From: Lysobacter arenosi
GTDB lineage: Bacteria > Pseudomonadota > Gammaproteobacteria > Xanthomonadales > Xanthomonadaceae
Assembly: GCF_016613475.2 (NCBI RefSeq)
Contig: NZ_CP071517.1
Coordinates: 620,001-684,000 of the forward strand
Length of the DNA: 64,000 nt
Direction of reading: 5' to 3'
The notes under the pieces were generated by a model, which saw nothing but the letters and a program-made list of their open reading frames with translations, did not search any database and was not told the DNA's origin. Position 1 is the stretch's first letter, and every line of letters starts with the position of its first letter. Shown here one piece after another: positions 17,819 through 30,681 of the stretch. Made by a program: the position numbers and the translations under genes.

Positions 17819-18809
17819 AGCGCGGCCGCGGGTGTGGGTGTCGCAACCCCTGTTCGCCGACATTGTCGGACGCCTGCGTGAGCACTTCGATGTCGACGAC
17901 ACCGCGCAGGTGACCCAGCACGGGAGTGCAGCCATTGCCGCTGCGCTGGCCGGCAGCGACGGGGCCCTGGTCACGCTCAACGATCCGATCGGCGCGGCCG
18001 AAGTCGCAGGCGCCGGCCGCCTGCGCGCGATCGCCAATGTCGGCGTCGGCTACAACAACCTCGACGTGCCGGCGCTCAGCCGTGCCGGCATCGTCGTCAC
18101 CAACACGCCCGACGTGCTGACCGAAACCACTGCCGACTTCGGCTTCGCTTTGATGATGGCCGCGGCACGGCGCATCACCGAGGGCGAACGCTGGCTGCGC
18201 GAGGGCCAGTGGCGGCAGTGGAGTTTCGAGACGCTGCTCGGCGGCGACCTGCACGGCTCGACCCTGGCCATCCTCGGCATGGGACGGATCGGGCAGGGCA
18301 TCGCCCGCCGTGCCGCCGGCTTCGACATGCGCGTGCTGTACCACAACCGCAGCCGCCTGCCGGAAGGCATCGAGCGCGACTGCCGCGCGCAATACGTGGA
18401 TTTCGATTCGCTGCTGGTGCAGGCCGACCACCTGGTGCTGGTGCTGCCGTACTCGCCGCAGGTGCATCACCTGGTCAATGCCGCGGCGCTGGCGAAGATG
18501 AAGCCGACCGCGACGCTGACCAACGTCGCCCGCGGCGGCCTGGTCGACGAGGATGCGCTGGCCGACGCGCTTTCCGCCGGAAGGCTGGCCGCCGCAGGCC
18601 TGGACGTGTTCGAAGGCGAGCCGGCGGTGAATCCGCGCCTGCTCGCGCTGCGCAATGTCGTGCTGACCCCGCACATCGCCAGCGCCAGCCTCGCCACGCG
18701 GCGGGCGATGGTCAGCCTGGCCGTCGACAACCTGATTGCCGCGCTGGGCTTCGGCCCTGACGCCGGCCGCCCGCCGACACCCGTCAACGCCGGTCAGCTC
18801 AAACGCTGA
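17811..18809 (+). CDS. D-isomer-specific 2-hydroxyacid dehydrogenase (glyoxylate/hydroxypyruvate reductase-like)
   Basis: A 332-residue NAD(P)-dependent oxidoreductase. The NAD-binding glycine motif is [17 protein letters not shown], and the family catalytic Arg-Glu-His set falls in [17 protein letters not shown] (Arg), FEGEPAVNP (Glu) and LTPHIASAS (His). [20 protein letters not shown] and [20 protein letters not shown] are typical of the GhrB/hydroxypyruvate-reductase branch. Its start lies 8 nt inside aroC, so the two are coupled. A role beyond reduction of glyoxylate or hydroxypyruvate cannot be told from sequence. Confidence 0.9.
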   Translation: MAEARPRVWVSQPLFADIVGRLREHFDVDDTAQVTQHGSAAIAAALAGSDGALVTLNDPIGAAEVAGAGRLRAIANVGVGYNNLDVPALSRAGIVVTNTPDVLTETTADFGFALMMAAARRITEGERWLREGQWRQWSFETLLGGDLHGSTLAILGMGRIGQGIARRAAGFDMRVLYHNRSRLPEGIERDCRAQYVDFDSLLVQADHLVLVLPYSPQVHHLVNAAALAKMKPTATLTNVARGGLVDEDALADALSAGRLAAAGLDVFEGEPAVNPRLLALRNVVLTPHIASASLATRRAMVSLAVDNLIAALGFGPDAGRPPTPVNAGQLKR

Positions 18810-18916
18810 GTCCCGCTGCCATCAGCGGGAGATCGACCGTTGTTGGCGGATAATGCCGTCACCCCACCCGCCGGATCGGATCCGGCAGCCCCACCAACCA
18901 GGACCACAAGGAACCA

Positions 18917-19932
<1,016 letters not shown>

Positions 19933-19942
<10 letters not shown>

Positions 19943-19988
19943 GCATGCGCGACTGAGCATGCGCGGTTGAGCATGCGCGGTTGAGCAG
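19933..19988. repeat. Four tandem 14-bp repeats spanning the asd stop codon
   Basis: The unit GCGCGGCTGAGCAT occurs at 19933-19946, 19947-19960, 19961-19974 and 19975-19988 with one to three differences. The first copy contains the end of asd, including its TGA stop, and each later copy carries its own TGA in the same relative place. The array looks like local slippage or duplication of the gene end. Each unit contains GCATGC, so DNA-protein binding is possible, but I have no evidence for it. Confidence 0.8.
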
Positions 19989-20068
19989 GGCCGGGGGCGG
20001 CAAGGCCGCTCCCGAACGGCTCGCGGCCCTCAATCCGTCGCCGCGATCGCACTCGGCGACGGTTTCAA

Positions 20069-20097
20069 TTGCCCCTGACCCCGGCGAAGGCTAGAGT
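20069..20097 (+). promoter_or_regulatory. Candidate promoter of fimV
   Basis: TTGCCC (20069-20074) and TAGAGT (20092-20097) are separated by 17 nt, giving a predicted start near 20104 and a leader of about 24 nt to the fimV GTG. Both boxes are imperfect, but spacing is ideal and it lies just after the asd repeats. Confidence 0.4.
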
Positions 20098-20127
20098 CGC
20101 CGCCGGGGGACGGCATCGGGATCCGAA

Positions 20128-21978
20128 GTGAAACAACGTCAAGTGAAACAGCCGGCCAGGCGCGGCTCGCGCACGGTGCTGGCATTGGCGCTGGCCCTTG
20201 CCAGCGGCGCCGCGTCGGCGTTGGGCCTGGGCCAGATCGAGGTCAAGTCGCGAATCGGGCAGCCATTCCTGGCTGAGATTCCGATCGTCTCCAACGATCC
20301 GTCGGAGCTGGAGAACCTGCAGGCGGAGCTGGCTTCGCCGCTGGTGTTCGCCCGCATCGGCCTGCAACCGCCCAGCGGCGTCGTCGCCGAACTGCGCTTT
20401 GCCTCGGCGCTGGACTCGGCCGGGCGGCCGGTCATCCGCGTCACCAGCGACCAGCCGGTGAACGACTCGCTGCTCACCTTCCTGGTCTCGGTCGACTGGG
20501 GCCAGGGCCGGCTGGTGCGCGAGTACTCGGCGCTGCTGGACACCCCGCGTACGGTCTCGGCGCCGTTGCAGCCGCAGATCGAGGAGACCGTGGTCTCCGC
20601 ACCCAACATCGTCGAGCGCCCGCTCGAACCGGAAGTGGCCGCCGCTCCCGCGGACGCTCCGGCAGAAGCCGCTCCGGCTGAAGAAACCGTCGCTGCCGGT
20701 CCCGACGGCGACAACAACGAAGACGCCAACGCAATTGCGCCGACGCCGACGCCCACCCCGGCGGCAGAACCGGCGCAAGTGGCCAGTGCCTCGCCAGTCG
20801 AAGTACCCGCGGGCGATCTTGCCGGCGAGTACTCGGTGCGTCGTGGCGACACCCTTTCGGAGATTGCCGGTCGCGTGCAGGGCGAGGGCTTCACCCTCGA
20901 CCAGGCGATGATCGCGCTGCTGCGTGCCAACCCCGAAGCGTTCATCGGCGGCAACGTCAACCGGCTCAAGGCTGGCGCCGTGCTGGCCGTGCCGGCCCGC
21001 GATCAGGTCGCCAGCGTCGATGCGGCGCAGGCGCGCCAGCTGGTCAGCAGCCAGGTGCGGCAGTGGCGCGATGCACGTCGCGCGGTGCCGCAGCCGGCAC
21101 TCGAAGCCGGCAGCGCCGCCGCGGCGACAACGCCGGTGGCGGCTGGTGCAACGACTGCGGCGGCCAACCCGCGCAGTGCCGATGCACGTCTGGAAATCGT
21201 TCCGCCTGGCGCCAGCAGCGCTACCCAGGCGGGTACACAATCCGGCATCAACGCCGGTGGTGAGGGCGACATGCTGCGTCAGGAACTGCAACAGAACACC
21301 GAAACCCTCGCCGCGCGCGAAGCCGAGCTGCAGGAACTCAAGGGCCGCGTCGCGGAACTCGAGCAGCTGCAGAGCAAGCAGCAGCAACTGATCGCGATGA
21401 AGGACAGCGAGCTGGCCGCCGCCCAGCAGCGCCTGGCGCAGAGCAACCAGAAGGACCAGGCGATGCAGGCCGCTTCGGCGATGCCCTCGCTGATCGGCGC
21501 TGGCGTGCTGTTGCTGGCCGTGGTTGGTGGCTGGTTCATGCGTCGCCGCCCTGTCAAGCCGGTGTTCCGCGCGCCGCTACCTGGCGATGCCGCAGCCGCG
21601 ACGTCGATCGCCGATTCGTTCGCCGAATCCTCCTTCCCGGCACAGCAGCGCGCCCCGGTCCAGGCCGAAGCCGAACTGCGCGTCGAGGAAGAGCCCGCAG
21701 CGCCGGCGTTCGAACTGCAGGCGTCCGCTCCGGCAGTCGCGGCGGCACCGGCTCCCAGCACTGTCGCACCGGCGTGGCACGTCGCATCGGCCGACACCAA
21801 GGGCCGCGTCGAGCCTTCGATGGCGACGCAGCCCGGCCAGGAGCGCCTCGAACTCGCCCGCGCCTACCTCGACCTGGGCGACCGCGAAAGCGCTCGCCAA
21901 CTGCTTGCCGAAGTCGTCATCAACGGCGACCTGTCGGCACGCCAGCGCGCTTCGCGGATGCTGCAGGAACTTGATTGA
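20128..21978 (+). CDS. fimV: FimV/HubP-type polar landmark protein
   Basis: A 616-residue inner-membrane protein linked in pseudomonads and vibrios to type IV pilus function and cell-pole organisation. The signal peptide ends near ASGAASA, followed by the FimV N-domain (LGLGQIEVKSRIGQPFLAEI). An Ala/Pro-rich linker leads to a LysM domain at about 230-290 (EYSVRRGDTLSEIAGRVQ) that should bind peptidoglycan. A coiled coil rich in Glu/Gln (about 380-440) precedes one membrane helix (SLIGAGVLLLAVVGGWFMRR), and the acidic cytosolic part ends with the conserved FimV C-terminal helices (LELARAYLDLGDRESARQLL). It starts with GTG. It is shorter than Pseudomonas FimV (over 900 residues) mainly in the acidic part. 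Confidence 0.9.
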   Translation: MKQRQVKQPARRGSRTVLALALALASGAASALGLGQIEVKSRIGQPFLAEIPIVSNDPSELENLQAELASPLVFARIGLQPPSGVVAELRFASALDSAGRPVIRVTSDQPVNDSLLTFLVSVDWGQGRLVREYSALLDTPRTVSAPLQPQIEETVVSAPNIVERPLEPEVAAAPADAPAEAAPAEETVAAGPDGDNNEDANAIAPTPTPTPAAEPAQVASASPVEVPAGDLAGEYSVRRGDTLSEIAGRVQGEGFTLDQAMIALLRANPEAFIGGNVNRLKAGAVLAVPARDQVASVDAAQARQLVSSQVRQWRDARRAVPQPALEAGSAAAATTPVAAGATTAAANPRSADARLEIVPPGASSATQAGTQSGINAGGEGDMLRQELQQNTETLAAREAELQELKGRVAELEQLQSKQQQLIAMKDSELAAAQQRLAQSNQKDQAMQAASAMPSLIGAGVLLLAVVGGWFMRRRPVKPVFRAPLPGDAAAATSIADSFAESSFPAQQRAPVQAEAELRVEEEPAAPAFELQASAPAVAAAPAPSTVAPAWHVASADTKGRVEPSMATQPGQERLELARAYLDLGDRESARQLLAEVVINGDLSARQRASRMLQELD

Positions 21979-22051
21979 CCGAGCCGGCTTGCCCTTGCCG
22001 GACTGACCCGGCTGGACTGATATTGCCGGTCTGACCCAACTGGACTGAAGC

Positions 22052-22897
22052 GTGGTCGATACCGCAACCGCCGCCGACGCCCCCCCGTCGCGGCGCCATG
22101 CCCTCGGCGTCGAATACGACGGCAGCGGGTTCTCGGGCTGGCAACGGCTGAGCAAGCATGGCGAACCGGAGCGGGAGGGCGAGCAGACCCTGCAGGCCGC
22201 GCTCGAGCAGGCGCTGACCTTCGTCGCCGGGCATCCGGTCGAGGTGGTCTGTGCCGGTCGCACCGACGCCGGCGTGCACGCCGCTTGCCAGGTCGTCCAC
22301 TTCGACAGCACCGCCGTGCGTGATCCGCGCGGCTGGATGCTCGGCGTCACCAGCCGCCTGCCGCCACAGTTGTGCGTGCGCTGGTGCCAGCCGGTGCCGG
22401 ACGACTTCCATGCCCGCTTCTCGGCACGCGCGCGCCGGTATCGCTACCGCATCCTCAATCGCCCGGTGCGTCCGGCCCTGGGCCGCCAGTACCTGAGCTG
22501 GGAGCGGCGCCCGCTCGATGCCGACGCCATGGATCGCGCCGCGCAGGCGCTGCTCGGCGAGAACGACTTTTCCGCATTCCGCACCGTGCATTGCCAGGCG
22601 CCACACGCGATGCGCGAGATGCAGGCGATCCGCGTGCGTCGCGATGGCGAAATCGTCGAGGTCGAAGTGCAGGCCAATGCGTTCCTGCATCACATGGTCC
22701 GCAACATCGTCGGCAGCCTGCTGATGGTTGGCAGCGGCGAGCAGCCCGAGGCGTGGATCGCGCAGTTGCTCGCCGGTCGCGATCGCACGGTCGCCGGTCC
22801 GACCGCGCCGTCGGCGGGGCTGGTGTTCCTCGGGCCGCGCTATCCGGCGCAGTGGGACTTGCCCGCCGAGGTCACGCTATCCGGGAGCGCGCTGTGA
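22052..22897 (+). CDS. truA: tRNA pseudouridine synthase A
   Basis: Makes pseudouridine at positions 38-40 of tRNA anticodon arms. The 281-residue protein starts with GTG and contains the catalytic Asp72 in [11 protein letters not shown]. The flanking strand [16 protein letters not shown] (17-32) and the later [24 protein letters not shown] and [12 protein letters not shown] blocks are conserved. Its stop overlaps the trpF start (GTGA at 22894-22897), a pairing usual in gammaproteobacteria of this type. Confidence 0.97.
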   Translation: MVDTATAADAPPSRRHALGVEYDGSGFSGWQRLSKHGEPEREGEQTLQAALEQALTFVAGHPVEVVCAGRTDAGVHAACQVVHFDSTAVRDPRGWMLGVTSRLPPQLCVRWCQPVPDDFHARFSARARRYRYRILNRPVRPALGRQYLSWERRPLDADAMDRAAQALLGENDFSAFRTVHCQAPHAMREMQAIRVRRDGEIVEVEVQANAFLHHMVRNIVGSLLMVGSGEQPEAWIAQLLAGRDRTVAGPTAPSAGLVFLGPRYPAQWDLPAEVTLSGSAL

Positions 22898-23532
22898 GCC
22901 ACACCCGCATCAAGTTCTGCGGCATGACCCGCGCCGACGACATCCGCCTGGCCTGCCATCTGGGCGTGGACGCGATCGGAATGGTGTTCGCGCAGCGCAG
23001 CCCGCGTCGCCTTGAAGTCACGCAGGCCGCGTCGCTGCGCACGGAAGTCGCCGCCGGGATCGAAGCCGTCGCGTTGTTCATGGACAACACGGCCGATGAA
23101 GTGAATGACGTCATCGCGCAGGCGCGCCCGACGCTGTTGCAGTTCCATGGCGTAGAAGACGAGGCGTTCTGTCGCAGCTTCGGCCTGCCGTACATGAAGG
23201 CGATCGCCATGGGCGATGAAGGCGGGCAGGTCATCGATTGGGCCGCCCGCTATCCCGATGCGACCGCGCTGCTGCTCGACAGCCACGCCGTCGGCGGTGC
23301 CGGCGGCAGCGGACGCACGTTCGACTGGTCGCGCATTCCAGCGCAGCTGGGCAAGCCCTTCCTGCTGGCCGGCGGCATCGTGCCCGACAACGCATTCGAG
23401 GCCGTGAGTGTCGTGCGCCCGTGGGGCGTGGATGTATCGAGCGGGATCGAAAGCGCGCCCGGGATCAAGGATGCCGCGCGCATGCGTCGCTTCGTCGAGG
23501 AAGTGCGCCGCGCCGACGCCCTACGCGGATGA
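22894..23532 (+). CDS. trpF: Phosphoribosylanthranilate isomerase
   Basis: Third step of tryptophan synthesis: Amadori rearrangement of phosphoribosylanthranilate to CdRP. A 212-residue TIM barrel with the catalytic Cys in [10 protein letters not shown] (near residue 9) and an Asp in [20 protein letters not shown]. The phosphate-binding end is [16 protein letters not shown], then [16 protein letters not shown]. The GTG start at 22894 overlaps the truA stop; the frame is open upstream but that part is a shadow of truA. Its last 12 nt overlap the end of the convergent LysR gene. Confidence 0.96.
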   Translation: MSHTRIKFCGMTRADDIRLACHLGVDAIGMVFAQRSPRRLEVTQAASLRTEVAAGIEAVALFMDNTADEVNDVIAQARPTLLQFHGVEDEAFCRSFGLPYMKAIAMGDEGGQVIDWAARYPDATALLLDSHAVGGAGGSGRTFDWSRIPAQLGKPFLLAGGIVPDNAFEAVSVVRPWGVDVSSGIESAPGIKDAARMRRFVEEVRRADALRG

Positions 23533-24420
23533 TGTAGTCGCAAGTTCCGCGCGCAGCCACCTCGCCAGCCGCGGCACGCGTGGATCGCTGCTTCGCTTCG
23601 GCGCGCACAGCGCCCAGCATCCATCCGTCGCCACGAAGCCCCAGGGCGCAAGCAAGCGACCGGCGGCGATGTCTTCGGCCACCAGCGGCTCCGGGCTGAT
23701 CGCCACGCCCAGTCCCGCCTGCGCGGCTTCGAGCAGGTAATACAGGTGTTCGAAGCCGGTGCCCAGACGAAGCGCTTCCGGCTCCAGTCCCATGCGAATG
23801 CCCCAGTCCTGCCACGCCTGCGGCCGCGAGGTCGTGTGCAGCAGCGGCTCGCCGAGCAGCGCGCTTGCAGGCGACGACAGCAATCGTTGGTGACCTTCCA
23901 GGCGCGGGCTGAGGACTGGTCCGATGCGCTCGGGTGCCAACTCGTGCACCTGCCAGTCTGCCGGCCATGGCGCTTGCGAGATCAGCAGCGCCGCATCGAG
24001 CCCGCTCATTTGCGCATCCGGCGCCGTCTCGCTTGCCGACAGGTGCAGCTTGAGATCGGGCAGTTCGCGCGTCAGCCGTTCCAGGCGCGGAATCATCCAG
24101 CGCGCCAGCACGCTGCCGGGGCATCCGAGCACCAGCGGTGCCTGTTGGGGGCGGCGACGCAGTTCCGCCCAGGCGCCGCGCAGCGGTTCGAAGGCCGCTT
24201 CGGCGGCTTCGTGCAGGCGCCGGCCTGCGGGAGTGAGGGCGAGGCCGCGGCCCTGGCGCACGAACAGCGCTGTCCCGAGGGTCTCCTCGAGCGCCCGCAG
24301 GTGCCGGCTGACCGCGCCATGGGTGACATGGAGTTCTTCGGCCGCGCGGCTGACGCTGTCCAGCCGGGCGACCGCCTCGAACGCGCGCAGGGCATTGAGC
24401 GGGGGCAGGTCACGGCTCAT
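23521..24420 (-). CDS. LysR family transcriptional regulator, candidate regulator of trpBA
   Basis: A 299-residue LysR-type regulator. The N-terminal winged helix-turn-helix reads [20 protein letters not shown] and [19 protein letters not shown], which resembles the GcvA/TrpI/AmpR subgroup. The C-terminal part is the two-lobe effector domain with [21 protein letters not shown] and [14 protein letters not shown] chose the ATG at 24418-24420 because homology begins at [15 protein letters not shown]. It is divergent from trpB with 173 nt between, the arrangement of trpI-trpBA in Pseudomonas, so TrpI-like activation of trpBA is the best guess. Its ligand is not known. Confidence 0.88.
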   Translation of the reverse strand: MSRDLPPLNALRAFEAVARLDSVSRAAEELHVTHGAVSRHLRALEETLGTALFVRQGRGLALTPAGRRLHEAAEAAFEPLRGAWAELRRRPQQAPLVLGCPGSVLARWMIPRLERLTRELPDLKLHLSASETAPDAQMSGLDAALLISQAPWPADWQVHELAPERIGPVLSPRLEGHQRLLSSPASALLGEPLLHTTSRPQAWQDWGIRMGLEPEALRLGTGFEHLYYLLEAAQAGLGVAISPEPLVAEDIAAGRLLAPWGFVATDGCWALCAPKRSSDPRVPRLARWLRAELATTSSA

Positions 24421-24593
24421 TGGGTGTGAGTTTTCCTGACAGGTCGTGCCGATTTTATAGGTTTTTGTGGCCGGCACCGTGCGATAAGGTGGGATCCGTT
24501 GTTGCAGGCCCAGCTTGCTGGTGGCGCCCCCTCCCCAGTCGCCAGCAAGCTGGCCTCCTGCCTTGCTTGCCGCATTGATCCAAAGGAACTGAC
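24421..24593. promoter_or_regulatory. Divergent LysR-trpB control region
   Basis: The 173-bp gap contains the only AT-rich patch nearby (24451-24467, ATTTTATAGGTTTTTG). On the minus strand it includes TATAAA (24454-24459), a possible -10 of the LysR gene. Toward trpB a GATAAGGT lies at 24483-24490. LysR proteins bind T-N11-A sites in such gaps; several candidates exist and I cannot choose one. The trpB ribosome site is AAGGA at about 24581-24585. Confidence 0.45.
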
Positions 24594-25820
<1,227 letters not shown>

Positions 25821-25838
25821 CGCCTTAAGGATGAGCCC

Positions 25839-26639
25839 ATGAACCGCATCGATACCCGCTTCGCCGATCTCAAGGCGCAGGGCCGCAAGGCGCTGATCCC
25901 CTTCATCACAGCCGGTGATCCGTCGCTCGAAGCCACCGTGCCGGTGATGCACGCGCTGGTCGAAGCCGGCGCCGACGTCATCGAGCTGGGCGTGCCGTTC
26001 TCCGACCCGATGGCCGACGGCCCGACCATCCAGCGCAGCTCCGAACGTGCGCTGGCGCGTGGGGCAGGGCGGTCGTTCGTGTTCGACTGCGTGCACCGCT
26101 TCCGCGAGCGCGATGCCGACACGCCGGTGGTGCTGATGGGCTACCTCAATCCGGTCGAGATTCCAGGCGCCGAGCGCTTCGCTGCCGAGGCGGTCGCGGC
26201 CGGCGTCGACGGCGTGTTGCTGGTCGACCTGCCGCCGGAGGAGTCCGCCGAGTTCCGCGTGGCCTTCTCGACGCACGGCCTGTCACTGATCCTGCTGGCC
26301 TCGCCAACCACCACCGACGCCCGCATGCAGGTGCTGTGCGAGCAGGCGCAGGGCTATCTCTACTACGTCAGCTTTGCCGGCGTCACCGGCGCCGACCGGC
26401 TCGATGCCGGCGCCGCCAACGCCCGCCTGCACGAGATCCGCAGCCGCAGCCGCGTCCCGGTGGTGGCCGGGTTCGGCATCAAGGACGCGTCCAGCGCGGC
26501 GGCCATGGCCGGCGAGGCCGAAGGCGTCGTCGTCGGCAGCGCCCTGGTGGCGGCGCTGGCCGAGGCAGTCGATCCGGCCGCCCAGGCCAGGGACTTTCTC
26601 GAACCGCTACGGGCTGCCCTCGACGCCCTGCCGGCCTGA
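25839..26639 (+). CDS. trpA: Tryptophan synthase alpha chain
   Basis: Cleaves indole-3-glycerol phosphate to indole and glyceraldehyde 3-phosphate inside the TrpAB complex. A 266-residue TIM barrel with the conserved ALIPFITAGDPSLEAT, the catalytic Glu in VIELGVPFSDPMADGPTIQ and the Asp in the same block, and the phosphate site VVAGFGIKDASSA with VVGSALV. The start ATG is preceded by AAGGATG. Downstream accD is separated by 81 nt that include a weak TAAACT box at 26654-26659. Confidence 0.98.
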   Translation: MNRIDTRFADLKAQGRKALIPFITAGDPSLEATVPVMHALVEAGADVIELGVPFSDPMADGPTIQRSSERALARGAGRSFVFDCVHRFRERDADTPVVLMGYLNPVEIPGAERFAAEAVAAGVDGVLLVDLPPEESAEFRVAFSTHGLSLILLASPTTTDARMQVLCEQAQGYLYYVSFAGVTGADRLDAGAANARLHEIRSRSRVPVVAGFGIKDASSAAAMAGEAEGVVVGSALVAALAEAVDPAAQARDFLEPLRAALDALPA

Positions 26640-26720
26640 GCACGCCACTGCGCTAAACTGGCCCGCTCGGCCGGACCCTGATCCGGCACTCACCAAGCCT
26701 GAACGGGGAACACCCAACGC

Positions 26721-27604
<884 letters not shown>

Positions 27605-27608
<4 letters not shown>

Positions 27609-28945
27609 GCCGCAAGTACTTCGGCACCGACGGCATCCGTGGACGCGTCGGTGAGGGTCCGATCTCGGCCGACTTCGTGATGCGCCTGGGCAATGCCTAC
27701 GGCCACGCGCTGCCTCGCCGCGACTGGCGCAACCCCGTGGTGATCATCGGCAAGGACACGCGCATCTCGAACTACATGTTCGAGGCCGCGCTCGAAGCCG
27801 GCCTGGTCGCCGCCGGCGTCGACGTGCAGCTGATGGGTCCGATGCCGACCCCGGCCGTCGCCCACCTGACCCACTCGATGCGCGCCGACGGCGGCATCGT
27901 GATCTCGGCCTCGCACAACCCGCACCACGACAACGGCATCAAGTTCTTCTCCGCCGAAGGCGAGAAGCTCGACGATGCCACCGAGCTGGCAATCGAGGCC
28001 GCGCTGGAACAGCCGTTCCGCACCGTGCCGTCGGAGCAGCTGGGCAAGGCCGTGCGCACCCGTGATGCGCTTGGTCGCTACATCGAGGCCTGCAAGGGTT
28101 CGGTGCCCAAGGGCTTCGACCTGGGCGGCATGCGCATCGCGATGGACTGCGCCAACGGTGCCACCTACCAGCTCGGACCGCTGGTTCTGCGCGAGCTGGG
28201 TGCCCGTGTCGATCCGATCGGCATCGACCCCAACGGCATCAACATCAACGACGGCGTCGGCTCGACCCATCCGGAAACGCTGGCGGCGCACGTCAAGGCG
28301 ACCAAGGCCGATCTCGGCATCGCCTTCGACGGCGACGGCGACCGCGTGCTGTTCGTCGACGGCGACGGCGTCGTCCGCGACGGCGACGACCTGATCTACG
28401 TGCTGGCCTGTGACTGGCAGCAGACCGGTCGCCTGCAGGGGCCCGTGGTCGGCACGCTGATGACCAACTACGCGCTCGAGCGCGCGCTGGCCGAGCGTGG
28501 CATCGGCTTCGTCCGCGCCAAGGTCGGCGACCGCTACGTCCACCAGCAATTGCACGCCAACAACGCCGTGCTCGGTGGCGAAGCGTCGGGCCATCTGCTG
28601 TGCCTGGATCGTGCCAGCACCGGCGACGGCATCGTCAGCGCGTTGCAGGTGCTGGAAGTGCTCAAGCGCCGCGGCATGAGCCTGGCCCAGGCACTCGACG
28701 GCTTCAACAAGCTGCCGCAGAAGACCGTGAATGTGCGCTTCCAGGGTGGCTCCAAACCGGCCGAGGCACCGTCGGTGCAGGCTGCGCTGGAGCAGGCCCA
28801 GGCGGCCGTGGCCGGTCGCGGACGTGCCTTCCTGCGTCCGTCCGGCACCGAGCCGGTCGTGCGCGTGACCGTGGAAGCCGACGACGCGACGCTGATGCAG
28901 GACACGCTCGACCGCCTCGCCGAAGCAGTGCGCGCCGCGGCCTGA
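27605..28945 (+). CDS. glmM: Phosphoglucosamine mutase
   Basis: Converts glucosamine 6-phosphate to glucosamine 1-phosphate for UDP-GlcNAc, and so for peptidoglycan and lipopolysaccharide. The 446-residue protein has [13 protein letters not shown] at the start, the active phosphoserine Ser103 in [15 protein letters not shown], the metal loop DGDGDR, the sugar loop GGEASGHLL and the phosphate loop [15 protein letters not shown]. The only start consistent with the family is TTG at 27605-27607, overlapping the accD stop. No other ATG or GTG precedes the conserved RKYFGTDG, so TTG is well supported. Confidence 0.97.
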
Positions 28946-29083
28946 CCGCCGCTGCGCCGCACCGCAGGTGCAGGCTTGACCGCGATCGCGCGCCGATGCG
29001 CCGATCGCGGGAAAGTCGCCCCTCGGCCACCACGTGACAGACCTATCATTTCCACTCGAACATCGACCCACGCAGGCACGCCC

Positions 29084-30034
29084 GTGAACCGCATTCCGAC
29101 GCTCGACATTCGCCGCTTCAGCCAGCCTTCCAGCGCCGGCGATCGTGACGCCTTCGTGGCCGAACTGGGCGCGGCCTATCGCGAGTGGGGCTTCGCCGGC
29201 ATCCGCGGCCACGGCATTCCGAGCGGGCAGATCGACGCGTCCTACGACGTGTTCAAGCGCTTCTTCGACCTGCCCGAGGCGGTGAAGCTGAAGTATCACA
29301 TTGCCGGCAGCGGCGGCGCCCGCGGTTACACGCCATTCGGCGTGGAGACGGCGAAGGACTCAAAGCACTTCGACCTGAAGGAGTTCTGGCACGTCGGCCG
29401 CGAGATCCCGCGCGACTCGAAGTACGCCGACGTGATGCCGCCGAACCTGTGGCCGACGGAGATCCCGGAGTTCCGCGAGCAGGCTTATGGCCTGTATGAA
29501 TCGCTCGACCAGCTCGGTTCGCGCGTGCTCAGCGCGCTGGCCCTGCACATCGGCCTGCCGGAGTCGTATTTCGCCGACAAGACCAATTCCGGCAACTCGA
29601 TCCTGCGTCCGATCCATTACCCGCCGATCACGTCCGACGACATCCCCAACGAGCGCGCCGGCGCGCACGAGGACATCAACCTGATCACGCTGCTGGTCGG
29701 TGCCAGCGCGGAAGGACTGGAAGTGCGTTCGCACAAGGGCGAGTGGGTGCCGTTCACGGCCGACGCCGACACGATCGTGGTCAACATCGGCGACATGCTG
29801 CAGCGCCTGACCAACCATGTGTACCCGTCGACGACGCATCGCGTGGTCAACCCGCCGGGCGAGAAGGCGCGCCAGCCGCGCTACTCGACGCCGTTCTTCC
29901 TGCACCCCAATCCCGATTTCCTGATCGACGTGCTGCCGTCGTGCGTGAGCGCCGACAACCCGAGCCGCTACCCGGAAGCGATCACCGCCCACGGCTACCT
30001 CGAAGAGCGCCTGCGCGAGATCAAACTGAAGTGA
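29084..30034 (+). CDS. Isopenicillin-N-synthase family 2-oxoglutarate/Fe(II) oxygenase
   Basis: A 316-residue non-haem iron oxygenase with a DSBH fold. The iron ligands are His195 and Asp197 (AGAHEDINLITLL) and His252 (STTHRVVNPPG); the co-substrate Arg is in RYSTPFF (Arg266-x-Ser268). The N-terminal part has the usual REWGFAGIRGHGIP and FFDLPEAVKLKY. The start is GTG at 29084 because homology starts at NRIPTLDIRRFS. The name does not imply beta-lactam synthesis: many bacterial members have unknown substrates. It sits alone between glmM and the glycosylase gene, which converges on it. Confidence 0.9.
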   Translation: MNRIPTLDIRRFSQPSSAGDRDAFVAELGAAYREWGFAGIRGHGIPSGQIDASYDVFKRFFDLPEAVKLKYHIAGSGGARGYTPFGVETAKDSKHFDLKEFWHVGREIPRDSKYADVMPPNLWPTEIPEFREQAYGLYESLDQLGSRVLSALALHIGLPESYFADKTNSGNSILRPIHYPPITSDDIPNERAGAHEDINLITLLVGASAEGLEVRSHKGEWVPFTADADTIVVNIGDMLQRLTNHVYPSTTHRVVNPPGEKARQPRYSTPFFLHPNPDFLIDVLPSCVSADNPSRYPEAITAHGYLEERLREIKLK

Positions 30035-30051
30035 CGTGACGGGGCGGCCCA

Positions 30052-30591
30052 TCACGCCAGGATGCCGCCCGCCCTCAAAGCCTCCCGCCACGCCGCCAGC
30101 TTCACCGCTGGCGAAATCGACGCATTCGCCGGACTCGTCGAAGGCAGCCGCACGCACTGCAACCCCAGCGCATCGGGCTGCACGCCGGCGAGCCGTCGGA
30201 ATCCGCTCTCGGCCTTCGCGCCGTTGAACAGCACCGTCCTGATCCCGCGGTGCCCCTCGAAGAAGGCGATGAAATCGTTGGCCTGCGCCGTGTCGTCGCG
30301 GATCGCCGAATCCAGGCTGCCCTCGCGCTCGCAGCGATCGAACACGTCCCAAAGCGCAATGCCGCATTGCTGCAAACGCAACAGTCGTTGCGCATAGGGC
30401 AGGGCAGGCGCGGCGCCGACCAGTTCGCCCATGATCGGCCAGAAGCGGTTGTGCCGATGCGCGTAGTACTGGTGGGCCTGCAACGACGCGGCGCCGGGCA
30501 TGCTGCCGAGGATCAGCACGCGCGCATCCTTTGCACTGACCGGCGGAAAGCCCTTCAACAGTCGCGAGCTGGCGGAAGAGGTCGTTGCCAT
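30052..30591 (-). CDS. DNA-deoxyinosine (hypoxanthine-DNA) glycosylase
   Basis: A 179-residue uracil-DNA-glycosylase-superfamily protein. The motif-1 region reads RVLILGSMPGAASLQAHQYYAH, followed by NRFWPIMGEL, and motif 2 is probably RLPSTSPANAS near the C-terminus. These features match the hypoxanthine-DNA glycosylase family, which removes deaminated adenine. The frame is open upstream, but the ATG at 30589-30591 (MATTSSASSRLLKGFPP) gives the family length; the upstream part is a shadow of tpiA. It converges on the oxygenase gene and diverges from tpiA. Confidence 0.87.
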   Translation of the reverse strand: MATTSSASSRLLKGFPPVSAKDARVLILGSMPGAASLQAHQYYAHRHNRFWPIMGELVGAAPALPYAQRLLRLQQCGIALWDVFDRCEREGSLDSAIRDDTAQANDFIAFFEGHRGIRTVLFNGAKAESGFRRLAGVQPDALGLQCVRLPSTSPANASISPAVKLAAWREALRAGGILA

Positions 30592-30681
30592 GGATCGATT
30601 CTCGCCGACGTGAGGTAAACTTTGCGCCCTTCGTTCAGCGCGCCACGGCAGCTGGACCCAGCCAGGAATCAAGGAGTGGCC

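Noticed and set aside
29084..30034. Beta-lactam biosynthesis gene
   Set aside because: Only the general isopenicillin-N-synthase-family fold and iron ligands are seen, with no other antibiotic genes around.
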